Shown here piece by piece: positions 1 through 7,353 of a DNA stretch of 28,033 nucleotides (its first letter is position 1; each line of letters opens with the position of its first letter). The position numbers and the translations under genes are program-made. The notes under the pieces were generated by a model that saw nothing but the letters and a program-made list of their open reading frames with translations, was not told where the DNA came from and did not search any database. Origin of the DNA: CAIUVD01 sp044338255 (GTDB taxonomy: Bacteria > Planctomycetota > UBA11346); assembly GCA_044338255.1 (NCBI GenBank), contig JBIILZ010000046.1, forward strand, positions 1-28,033, in the 5' to 3' direction.

Positions 1-273
1 GGCCGCCATTTTTGCCCCATTGATCGCTGCGCGGGCTGGGCCACAGCCTCTCGTATAGGCAACACATGAACTAAAGAGCCTCGTTACTTCGCTCGTTCTA
101 CGAGTGGGGAAGTGCGTTTTTGAGGATCAATGGCCGGGGCATCGCCCGTCGCAGTAGCGGCGGAAGCAGCATCGCCCGCCTTGATGAACGGATCATCAGC
201 CTCTCATCAGCCTCCGCGAAGCGCTCTGCTGCTGCGTCGTTGCCGCGCCGGGTAGCAGGGCGCATACTCCCCC
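1..273. other. Non-coding region upstream of the Nudix gene
   Basis: No convincing gene is seen here. The reading frames that cross it run into the Nudix gene in another frame. A small dyad (CTCGT-TCT-ACGAG, 92-104) lies near the start but has no T-tract. An in-frame TAG at 253-255 closes the Nudix frame upstream. The hexamer CATACT (263-268), 5 nt before the Nudix ATG, is a possible -10 element. Confidence 0.4.
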
Positions 274-885
274 ATGCCTATGTCAAGTTCCACGCCAAGT
301 TCCACGCCAAGTTCCTCGCCAAGTCCGACGCCCAAGCCTTCCCCGCAACCGTGGACGGTCCTCGCGCGGCGGACCTTGATCGCGGATACTTGGCTGCGCC
401 TGCACGCGGAACGCATCCGCACCGGGAGCGGGGCCGAGATCGAACCCTGGTATGTGGTCGAGGCCGCCGATTGGGTGACCATGGTGCCGGTGCTCCCCGA
501 TGGCCGGATCATCCTCGTTGAACAGTACCGTCATGGCTTGGGGCGGGTCTGCCGCGAGCTGCCGGCCGGCAACATCGATGTCGGCGAGGACCCGCTGTTG
601 GCGGCGGTGCGTGAACTCAACGAGGAAACCGGCTACCGGGCGGCGTCAGCGCCGATTCATCTCGGGTCGTTATATCCCGAGCCCGCCCGCAGTCGGGTGT
701 CGGCAACCGGCTTCCTCATCCACTGCGTCGCCGAACAGGGGCAGCAGGCGCTTGATCCGGCTGAAGATATCGCCGTCGTCGCAGTCACTCCCGAAGAGCT
801 GTTCGGACCAACCAATGGCGGATTGGTGCATGGCTGCCAGATCGCCTTCGTGCATCTCGCTCGGCGCTTTCTTACCGCGGGCTAA
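274..885 (+). CDS. Nudix hydrolase, ADP-sugar pyrophosphatase-like
   Basis: This 203-residue protein probably hydrolyses a nucleoside diphosphate linked to another moiety, such as ADP-ribose, in the cytoplasm. The full Nudix box is visible at residues 99-121: G99, E105, then REL-EE-G in RELNEETGY (113-121), which supplies the Mg-binding glutamates. The following LYPEPARSR stretch sits where ADP-ribose pyrophosphatases carry their substrate loop, but the exact substrate cannot be read. Residues 4-26 are a Ser/Thr/Pro tail encoded by 12-bp tandem repeats. An in-frame stop at 253-255 limits the start to 274 or the second ATG at 280; neither has a good ribosome binding site. The gene stands alone and converges on the minus-strand metal ATPase operon. 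Confidence 0.9.
   Translation: MPMSSSTPSSTPSSSPSPTPKPSPQPWTVLARRTLIADTWLRLHAERIRTGSGAEIEPWYVVEAADWVTMVPVLPDGRIILVEQYRHGLGRVCRELPAGNIDVGEDPLLAAVRELNEETGYRAASAPIHLGSLYPEPARSRVSATGFLIHCVAEQGQQALDPAEDIAVVAVTPEELFGPTNGGLVHGCQIAFVHLARRFLTAG
284..331 (+). repeat. 12-bp tandem repeat in the Nudix N-terminus
   Basis: There are four tandem units of the type CAAGTTCCACGC (284-295, 296-307, 308-319, 320-331). The first two are identical and the last two have diverged. They encode the Ser/Thr/Pro-rich tail ahead of the Nudix fold. The repeat is in frame, so copy-number change would alter only tail length. Confidence 0.8.
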
Positions 886-1094
886 TGATCCATCGGCAGG
901 CGTTCAGAAGGGCCGACGGGCCCTTCTGAACCAGGCGAGACATAATGCTTCTTGCCTCCCAGGCGGTTGGACTCGCGGATCACCACCAGCCAGCCGAGAA
1001 TGGCGACGGTCGCGATCAGACCTCCGCATATCTTATCTCTCGGATAGAGATGAGTCTCTCGGCGGACGAGGTGGCGTATGCTCAGGTCGCTCAC
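882..1094 (-). CDS. Possible small membrane protein after the metal ATPase
   Basis: This 70-residue frame starts with GTG 9 nt after the ATPase stop, as expected for the last gene of the operon. It has a charged N-terminus (MSDLSIRHLVRRETHLYPR), one clear membrane segment (about residues 24-40, GLIATVAILGWLVVIRE) and a polar C-terminus. I do not recognise a family. No clear ribosome binding site is seen; translation could be coupled to the ATPase. The C-terminal 15 or so residues are encoded by the 902-931 hairpin, and the stop overlaps the Nudix stop on the other strand. It may be a small subunit or regulator of the ATPase, or a chance ORF. Confidence 0.4.
   Translation of the reverse strand: MSDLSIRHLVRRETHLYPRDKICGGLIATVAILGWLVVIRESNRLGGKKHYVSPGSEGPVGPSERLPMDH
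902..931. terminator. Perfect 13-bp hairpin between convergent genes
   Basis: GTTCAGAAGGGCC (902-914) and its exact reverse complement (919-931) flank a GACG loop. The hairpin lies 17 nt after the Nudix stop and at the 3' end of the minus-strand ATPase operon, so it could terminate both transcripts. No T-tract follows on either strand, so it is not a textbook intrinsic terminator. It also overlaps the 3' end of the small minus-strand ORF at 882-1094. Confidence 0.6.
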
Positions 1095-1103
1095 CGCGAG
1101 CGT

Positions 1104-3062
1104 TCAGGTCTCGTTGAATTTCAGCAGCCGACCGGCATTGGCCATTACCGCCAAGGTCCCGAGATTGTGCAGCATCGCCGCTCCGATGGGGGTGATGAAG
1201 CCCATCGAAGCGACGGCGATGATCAGCAGGGTCCAGCCCAGGCCGATGGCGACGTTGAGGTTGATGGTCCGCCGGCAGCGCCGTGAGAGGCGGATGCAGG
1301 TGCCGAGCCGCGCCAGGTTGCTGCTCATCAATACCAGATCACTCGAAGCCAGGGCGACGTCGGTGCCGTGCGCGCCCATGGCCACGCCGACGGCGCCGGC
1401 CTTCAGGGCTAAGGCGTCGTTGATGCCGTCGCCGACCACCAACGGCCGACGGCCGGCGGCGGTTTCTGCGAGTACGCAGTCGAGCTTCTGCTGCGGTAGG
1501 ACTTCCGCCTGGACCTCGCTGATGCCGAGACGCGCGGCCATCGCTAGGGCCACGCTGCGGCGATCACCGGTGAGCAGGATCTGTCGTGAGAGCCCAAGGC
1601 TGCGCAGGTCTTCGAGCGCGCTGCGGGCTTCGGCGCGCGGCTCGTCGGCAAGCAGCAGCCAGCCGAGGAAGCGTCCGGCACGGGCCACGCCCACCACCGG
1701 TCCGTCGTGCGCGGGGATCTCGGGGATGCTTGCGAGCTCCTGGAGGAAGGCAGCGCGGCCCATGGCCACCGGCACGCCATCAAGCAGCCCCTTCACGCCC
1801 AGGCCGCCCATCTCGCTGACCTCGCTGAGATTCAGGCGCTGATCGACGGCGACGCCGACGGCCACCGCCCGGCTCACCGGATGACTGCTCGCCGCACCCA
1901 GGCTGGCGGCGAGCCGCTGCAGCTCCGCGCTGTCGACGTCCGGCGCCGGGGCCACTCCCACCAACGACAGCTGGCCGACGGTGACGGTGCCGGTCTTGTC
2001 GACGATGAGGGTGTCGACATCGGCCAATTCCTCAAGGAAAGCCGTGCTTTTCACGAGGATCCCATGACGGCTGGCGACCGCCAGCGAGGCGATGGCGGTG
2101 GCCGGTGCGGCGAGCACCAGGGCGCACGGGCAGCTCGCCACGAGCACCGCCATCATCGCGTCGACACGACCGGTGTAGAACAGCACGCAGGCGGCTGCTA
2201 GCAGCACCAGAAGCAGGTAGCTGCCGGCATAGCGTTCGAGCAGGCGCGTCACCGGCGGCTTGGCGCCTTCGGCGGTACGCATCAGCTGGACCACGCGGCC
2301 GAGGGTGGTTTCGCCGCCGGTGGCGGTGACCTCGACCTCGATGCGGCCGCCGAGATTGATGGTGCCGGCGGCGACGGTTGCTCCCGGCGCGACCTCCACG
2401 GGCATCGATTCGCCAGTGATCGGCGCCGTGTCGATGGTCGAAACGCCGTTGCGCACCAGGCCATCGGCGGCGATGCGATCGCCGGGACGGATCTCGATGC
2501 GGTCGCCGACGAGCAGACGATCCGCTGGGACCTCGCTCATCAGGCCGTTCTGGTCGAGTCGGCGGGCACCGACCTTGGTCAGTTTGCCGAGGGCTTCGAT
2601 GGCTTCCCGCGAACCCAGCAGGCTGCGTTCTTCGAGCACGTGGCCGATGACCATGGCCAGCGGCACCAGGGCTGCGGTTTCGAGATCGCCCACCACCCAG
2701 GCAGCAATCAGGGCCGTCGCCACCAGCAGATCGGTGACCCCGTGCAGCGTCGGGTTCTTGAGCGCCGCGAAGGCCTCGATGAAGATCGGCACCGAGACGA
2801 TCAGCGCCGCCGCTCCGGCGACCAGTTGCGCCAGCTCCTGCTGCCCGGGCAGCAGCAGCTGGATGCCCAGCGCCATTACCAGCAGGCCGGCGCAGAGCAC
2901 CGCCAGGCTTAGGCGGATGGCGAGCGCCCGGCGTTCGCCGGAGAGTAGCAGGCCATCGTCGGCGACCTTGAGGATGCCAAGGTGATCGTGGTTGCAGCAG
3001 CCACCGCCGTCGTCGTGGACGTGGGCTTTCAGCGCCTGGGCAGGGGTGTGGACGGCATTCAT
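1104..3062 (-). CDS. P1B-type heavy-metal translocating ATPase
   Basis: This 652-residue inner-membrane pump should use ATP to move a transition-metal ion, probably outward. All catalytic motifs are present: TGES (216-219, actuator), CPC (311-313, membrane metal site), DKTGT with phosphorylated D355, the P1B-specific HP pair at H394, TGDRR (498-502) and GDGINDA (544-550). There is no HMA domain; instead residues 14-27 form a short His/Cys-rich tail (HVHDDGGGCCNHDH). The last membrane segment reads HNLGTLAVMANAGRLL, with Asn (633) where ZntA has its metal-binding Asp, so the substrate cannot be assigned. I chose the ATG at 3060-3062, 4 nt after the upstream SPFH stop; a longer frame to 3131 would overlap that gene by about 65 nt. 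It follows three SPFH genes in one operon. Confidence 0.93.
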   Translation of the reverse strand: MNAVHTPAQALKAHVHDDGGGCCNHDHLGILKVADDGLLLSGERRALAIRLSLAVLCAGLLVMALGIQLLLPGQQELAQLVAGAAALIVSVPIFIEAFAALKNPTLHGVTDLLVATALIAAWVVGDLETAALVPLAMVIGHVLEERSLLGSREAIEALGKLTKVGARRLDQNGLMSEVPADRLLVGDRIEIRPGDRIAADGLVRNGVSTIDTAPITGESMPVEVAPGATVAAGTINLGGRIEVEVTATGGETTLGRVVQLMRTAEGAKPPVTRLLERYAGSYLLLVLLAAACVLFYTGRVDAMMAVLVASCPCALVLAAPATAIASLAVASRHGILVKSTAFLEELADVDTLIVDKTGTVTVGQLSLVGVAPAPDVDSAELQRLAASLGAASSHPVSRAVAVGVAVDQRLNLSEVSEMGGLGVKGLLDGVPVAMGRAAFLQELASIPEIPAHDGPVVGVARAGRFLGWLLLADEPRAEARSALEDLRSLGLSRQILLTGDRRSVALAMAARLGISEVQAEVLPQQKLDCVLAETAAGRRPLVVGDGINDALALKAGAVGVAMGAHGTDVALASSDLVLMSSNLARLGTCIRLSRRCRRTINLNVAIGLGWTLLIIAVASMGFITPIGAAMLHNLGTLAVMANAGRLLKFNET

Positions 3063-3066
3063 GGCA

Positions 3067-4176
3067 TCAGCGTCCGGGTACGTAGAGCTTGGCGGATTGG
3101 CCTTCGGGCACGGCGACAATGCCACCGGCATTCTTGATGATGGTCTCGATGCGCTCGCGGTAGAGCCGCGTGATCAGCAGCTGGCGGCGCTCGGGGCTGT
3201 TTTCGGCGAGCACGGCGTTGATGCGATCGGTGGCGACATGGGCGGCGCTGATCGTCTCCTGGGCCTTGGCTGAGGCTGCGGAGAGGATTGCCGAGCGTGC
3301 GGCAGCGCTTTCCTGGTGCAACTTGGTGGCTGCGGTCTTGGCTTCGGCGATCTCCTTGGCGGCGCTGCTTTCGGCGGCGATCACGGCATCGAAGCTGGGT
3401 TTGGCGCGGTCCGGGAGATAGGCCGTGAGATCAACCCGTGACACCGCCACGCCGAGGTTCAAGGCCGCCAAGCGCCGGTTCATGGCGGTGACGATGTCGC
3501 CGCGCAGGCGCTCGCGGCTCTGCGCCACGGATTCGTTCTGGGCTTGGTTCAGCGAGTCGGGGCTGGCGACCATCACCCCGTCGAGGCCGCGCTGCGCGCA
3601 GGCGGCGATGGTCGAGGCCAGGAACACCCGCGTCAGGGCGCTGGCGACACGCTCGCGGGCCAGGACATAGGCCCGCGCATCATCGACGACGTAGGCTAGG
3701 CTGCCGCGCAGATGGACGACGCCGGCATCGCCGGTGAGCACGAAGCCGCCGTCTTTGCGTGGATCGAGGCCGATGCCCACCGGGGTGATGGTGCCGCCAC
3801 CGCTGTCGCGTTCGAGCAGGTCGAGGCGCGTGACCTCCAGGCTCAACTGCCGTTCGGCGCCGGGAATGAAGACCACTTCCTCGAACGGACGTGGCCAGGC
3901 CAGAGCCAGGCCCGAAGTCACCACGCGCTCGATCGCGCCCAGGCGATAGATCACCGCCTGCATGCCTGGTTCCACTGAGCGGATGCCCGAGGTCAGCCAC
4001 ACCACCGCGAGCACCGCCACCACCAGGTACAGCAGGTTGAAAGCGCTGCGCAGCGCCGCCGAAAGCGGCGACTCGGGGACGACCTTCAGCGGCGGAGCCT
4101 CGGCTGCCGTCTGGGTTGCGGCTGAAAACAGCGGCTTGATGGTCGCGGGTTTGAAGACCGGTGGCTGATCGCTCAC
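3067..4176 (-). CDS. SPFH/Band 7 membrane protein, HflK/HflC-like (third of three)
   Basis: This 369-residue protein has a cytoplasmic N-tail, one membrane segment (about 44-63), a SPFH start (SVEPGMQAVIYRLGAIE, 67-83) and a long Ala/Glu/Lys-rich helical region (about 255-330) typical of SPFH coiled coils. HflK and HflC form large ring-shaped cages in the bacterial membrane and modulate FtsH. Here the partner is more likely the metal ATPase encoded 4 nt downstream. The GTG start overlaps the preceding SPFH stop (GTGA), so translation is coupled. It aligns with the SPFH family in the N-terminal half; HflK versus HflC identity cannot be decided by eye. Confidence 0.85.
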   Translation of the reverse strand: MSDQPPVFKPATIKPLFSAATQTAAEAPPLKVVPESPLSAALRSAFNLLYLVVAVLAVVWLTSGIRSVEPGMQAVIYRLGAIERVVTSGLALAWPRPFEEVVFIPGAERQLSLEVTRLDLLERDSGGGTITPVGIGLDPRKDGGFVLTGDAGVVHLRGSLAYVVDDARAYVLARERVASALTRVFLASTIAACAQRGLDGVMVASPDSLNQAQNESVAQSRERLRGDIVTAMNRRLAALNLGVAVSRVDLTAYLPDRAKPSFDAVIAAESSAAKEIAEAKTAATKLHQESAAARSAILSAASAKAQETISAAHVATDRINAVLAENSPERRQLLITRLYRERIETIIKNAGGIVAVPEGQSAKLYVPGR

Positions 4177-5282
4177 GGCTTGCCTGCCTCGGCATGGGCT
4201 GTTCCTGCCGCAGGCGCTGTTCCCGCCGCAGGCGCTTGTCCTGCCGCAGGCGCTTGTCCTGCCGCAGGCGCTTGTTGTCCCGCCGCAGGCGCGGTGCTGA
4301 ACGTTGGCATCTCGACCAGGGCGCGGAAGGGTGCGGCGTCGGTGCGCAGCACTAGGCGCGAGGTCGGGCTGATGATCTGTTCCAGCGAATCGAGCGAGCG
4401 CAGGAACGTGTAGAGCTGCGGATCAGCCTGATGCGAGGCGCCATAGATGCGTGCGGCCTCGGTGCGGGCGGTGGCTTCGATGCTGCTCGCCTCCTCGTTG
4501 GCCTTGGCCTTGGCGATGCGTGCGTCGCGTTCCGCATCCGTGCGGATCTGGCCGGAAATGCGCCGGCCATTGGCCTTCTTCTCCTCGGCTACCGTGTCGC
4601 GTTCGGCGGACATGCGACTGATGGTCGCGCCGACGGTGGTCTCGGGCAGCATCAGGCGCTCGATGCCGACGCCGGTGATCTCGATGCCGAATTGCATCTG
4701 CCCCTGAACGCTGATGCGTTCGCGCAGGGCCTGTTCATAAGCTTCGAGTTGCACGCGGGCGGGGTCGGTGTTGAGCAGCTGCGCCAATTCGAAGCGGCTG
4801 GTGACGGTCTCCAGGGACGAGCCGAGGAAGGTCCGCAGCTTGTTGGCGGCTTCGTCGGGATTGTTCTGCACCGCCCGTAGGAAATGACGGATGGTGTCGT
4901 CGTTGCCGGGGACCTTCCATGCCACCCAGGCCTGGACCACGACCGACAGTCCGTCTTTGGTGAGTACGCCATGGATGCCGCTGGCGGTGGTATGCAGGCG
5001 CAGATCGACCTCGACGGCGCGCTCGATCGGGGCCGGGAATTTCCACGCCAGTCCGGGCTCGGTGACGACGCGCACGGGATTGCCGAAACGGGTGACCACC
5101 GCCGCCGAGCCGGCACGCACCAGCTGCATGGTCGCCGCCGCCAGGCCGAGGACGATGAGCAGGCCGGCGGCGAGGTAGCGCCAGGTCGCGCCAGGGGCCG
5201 CCGGGCCGCCGTGACCGTGATCGTGGCCGTGGCTGTGACCGTGCTCGGAGTTGGTATGGGAATGGTCGTGGTCACCGGACAT
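4173..5282 (-). CDS. SPFH/HflC-like protein with His-rich N-terminal tail (second of three)
   Basis: This 369-residue protein starts with a tail holding nine histidines within residues 5-24, alternating with Asp, Ser and Gly, then one membrane segment (about 35-54). The SPFH domain follows (AAVVTRFGNPVRVVTEPGL, 60-78), then a charged helical region rich in Ala, Glu and Arg. The C-terminus carries five APAAG-type repeats. The His-rich tail resembles those of zinc or nickel transport proteins and suggests metal binding, which fits the ATPase in the operon. I chose the ATG at 5280-5282 because GAGAG lies 8 nt upstream; a TTG at 5297 would overlap the preceding gene. The stop overlaps the next SPFH start by 4 nt. 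Confidence 0.87.
   Translation of the reverse strand: MSGDHDHSHTNSEHGHSHGHDHGHGGPAAPGATWRYLAAGLLIVLGLAAATMQLVRAGSAAVVTRFGNPVRVVTEPGLAWKFPAPIERAVEVDLRLHTTASGIHGVLTKDGLSVVVQAWVAWKVPGNDDTIRHFLRAVQNNPDEAANKLRTFLGSSLETVTSRFELAQLLNTDPARVQLEAYEQALRERISVQGQMQFGIEITGVGIERLMLPETTVGATISRMSAERDTVAEEKKANGRRISGQIRTDAERDARIAKAKANEEASSIEATARTEAARIYGASHQADPQLYTFLRSLDSLEQIISPTSRLVLRTDAAPFRALVEMPTFSTAPAAGQQAPAAGQAPAAGQAPAAGTAPAAGTAHAEAGKP
4200..4292 (-). repeat. 18-bp tandem repeats encoding APAAGQ/APAAGT
   Basis: Units of about 18 bp containing GCCGCAGGCGCTTGTCCT recur about five times and encode the Ala/Pro/Gly tail of the middle SPFH protein. One unit is extended by 3 bp (TTGTTGTCC). The period stays a multiple of three, so copy changes keep the frame. 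This is a coding low-complexity repeat, not a CRISPR array: there are no unique spacers. Confidence 0.75.
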
Positions 5283-5293
5283 CGCAGTATCTC

Positions 5294-7261
5294 TCAATCA
5301 TTTCCGGGTTCGGTTTTACGCAGGTCGATCACTGGTCCGCCGTCGAGCGGCAGACGATGATCGATGACGGTGATCTGGGCCTTGTTCAGCGACCGGCCGA
5401 CGACCTGCAGCCAACGTTCGAGACGCAGGGCTGCCGGGGCGGCATCGAAGGCGGCATGGTCGGCTCCGAAGCGCACGGCCTCGGCATGGGCCTCGGCCAC
5501 GGTCTCGCTGGCGCTGGCGGTACCGCGTGCCAGTCGATCATAGGCATCACGCTGGGCTTCTGCGATGAGGCGGGCGGCTTGGCCATGGACGCGGGCGATC
5601 TCGGTGACGGCGCCGATCTCGGCGGCCTGCACGCCATGATAGGCGGGCACCGCCGCCATCGGCGGATGGATGGCATCGATGACGATGGCGGTGATCTCCA
5701 GGCCGGTGGGGATGGCATCGAGGCGCGCCTGCAGGGCGGTGCGGACCTCGGCGGTGATCGTATCGCGATCCTCCCCGATCAGTCCTGCCAGCGAACGGGT
5801 GGCGAACATCCGCTGCATCAGGCGCATGGCTTCGCTGCGTACCAGGGCTTGCGGATTCGCAACGTGGTAGACCGAATCATAGGCGGCGGCATCGCTGAGG
5901 GCCACCCGCCACATCACCCGCACATCGCTGTTGAGCAGCTGATAGCCGATCTTTGAGGTATCGGCGGCATTGCTGCCGGTGGCGGTGCCGGGCACCAGAT
6001 AGGTCGCATCCGAGGGATGCAGCTTGTCCCACAGGCGGTCGAAATCTGCCGGGGTGTCGGCGTCAGCACGTAACTGTGCGAGCAAGGCGGGGGTGAGTTC
6101 GGCGGCGAGTTCGCCGGCTAATGGCAGCTCATGGACCTGACCGAATTCGACGCGGTAGACGCGGCCGAAGGGCCACGGCAGATGCGCATGCAGTCCGGGC
6201 TGAAGGATCGTCACCGGCGCGCCGAAGCGCTCATAGACACCGCGTTCAGCGACGCCGAGGGTGGTCAGTCCGGAGATTAGCCAACCGATCACCAACAGGA
6301 TCGCCAAGAGCGGCAGGGCGGCGCGCTTGAGGAAGCGGATCGCCCAACTCTGCGTGAGGTCGATGCCGAAGCGTTCCTTCAAGCCGTGGCCGAAGAGCGC
6401 GCCGTCGCCGCGCGTCAATAGCAGGGCGGCGATCAGGCTATCGCCCAGGCCACGGGCTTCGGCGGCGCGCGACACCGGCAAGAACGGCGCGATGAGACCG
6501 CGTAGGGCGAGCTCACCGGCAATGCTCAGGACCAGACCTAGCCACACCCATTGCACCAGCACCGCGGCTTCGATATCGAGGGCCCGGCAGGCGCTGGCTC
6601 CGCCGCCGATGACCAAGGTCCACACCCCGAGACGCAGCAGGCGGGCGAGATGCCGCCCTTCGGCGAAGCGCTCGTGGGCATCGTGGTGCAGGCGACGTTC
6701 GATAATCAGCAGGGGGAAGGCGACGACCACGGCGACCACCGCCAGCGCCAATTCACTGCCGTTGTCGGTCGAGGCCAGGGGCCGCAGCCACCAGCCGATG
6801 GCCAGCGCCGCCAGCGCTGCCGGCAGCATCAGGGCGGCCTGCCCCCAGGTCGCCAGCCACGCCAGGCGGCTGGTCTCTCCGGTAACGCGGAGATCGTAAT
6901 CGGTGCCGGCGCCGGTGAGCAGGGCAGAGGCAGAGGCAGGGGCAGAGGCAGAGGCAGAGGCAGGGGCAGAGGCAGGGGCAGGCGCCGTGCTCGCGGCCTG
7001 GGTCCGCACCAGGAGCGCCTCGGCGAGGCGGCTGCGGCCACCATCGAGTATCCGCGTGGCTGCCAGCGCCCCGCTGATCAGGGTCGCCACGGCGCTGATC
7101 AGGCCAAGGAAGGAACTGAACTCAGCCGTCCGCCAAAACGCTCCGGCGGCCAGGGCCGCCAGCGCGATGACCAGGGCCACGACCATGCCGGCCGTGAGCA
7201 CGGGCAATCGGCGATCGGCGGCCGCAAGTGAGGAAATGTCGATATCGGTTTGGCTTACCAT
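5294..7261 (-). CDS. Polytopic SPFH/HflK-like protein (first of three)
   Basis: This 655-residue protein is about twice the size of ordinary HflK. Six hydrophobic segments are visible before the SPFH part (about 20-42, 50-68, 136-158, 169-188, 208-227, 232-253), with an Ala/Ser/Pro linker at 90-113 between the second and third. A seventh segment (about 313-335) leads into a classic SPFH opening (GVAERGVYERFGAPVTILQ, 336-354; GLHAHLPWPFGRVYRV, 356-371). The C-terminal half has the Ala-rich helical region and ends in the cytoplasm or periplasm with no further span. It leads the SPFH-ATPase block, 92 bp after the debranching enzyme. The start at 7261 has only a weak ribosome binding site. The extra membrane domain is unrecognised. 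Confidence 0.85.
   Translation of the reverse strand: MVSQTDIDISSLAAADRRLPVLTAGMVVALVIALAALAAGAFWRTAEFSSFLGLISAVATLISGALAATRILDGGRSRLAEALLVRTQAASTAPAPASAPASASASAPASASALLTGAGTDYDLRVTGETSRLAWLATWGQAALMLPAALAALAIGWWLRPLASTDNGSELALAVVAVVVAFPLLIIERRLHHDAHERFAEGRHLARLLRLGVWTLVIGGGASACRALDIEAAVLVQWVWLGLVLSIAGELALRGLIAPFLPVSRAAEARGLGDSLIAALLLTRGDGALFGHGLKERFGIDLTQSWAIRFLKRAALPLLAILLVIGWLISGLTTLGVAERGVYERFGAPVTILQPGLHAHLPWPFGRVYRVEFGQVHELPLAGELAAELTPALLAQLRADADTPADFDRLWDKLHPSDATYLVPGTATGSNAADTSKIGYQLLNSDVRVMWRVALSDAAAYDSVYHVANPQALVRSEAMRLMQRMFATRSLAGLIGEDRDTITAEVRTALQARLDAIPTGLEITAIVIDAIHPPMAAVPAYHGVQAAEIGAVTEIARVHGQAARLIAEAQRDAYDRLARGTASASETVAEAHAEAVRFGADHAAFDAAPAALRLERWLQVVGRSLNKAQITVIDHRLPLDGGPVIDLRKTEPGND
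6921..6982 (-). repeat. 6-bp repeats encoding an Ala/Ser/Pro linker
   Basis: About ten hexamers of the type GGCAGA or GGCAGG in tandem encode the Ala-Ser/Ala-Pro linker (about residues 90-113) between two membrane segments of the polytopic SPFH protein. The in-frame hexamer period allows linker length to vary without frameshift. Confidence 0.75.
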
Positions 7262-7353
7262 GGTCCACTGGAAGTCGCACTGTCCGCACCAGACCGCCCC
7301 GGCGCAAGTCCTGCTCGGTCCGCCGGAGGTGACGTCGAGCGCTCACCAAGCTT
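7262..7353 (-). other. Gap between debranching enzyme and SPFH genes
   Basis: This 92-bp gap separates the debranching enzyme stop from the first SPFH start. I see no strong terminator hairpin and no convincing promoter, so cotranscription is possible but not shown. Confidence 0.3.

Noticed and set aside
120..521. Plus-strand frame overlapping the Nudix start
   Set aside because: Its second half is the Nudix gene read in another frame, and the first half has no recognisable domain.
4200..4292. Possible CRISPR-like array
   Set aside because: Units are contiguous 18-bp coding repeats with no spacers and encode an Ala/Pro/Gly tail.
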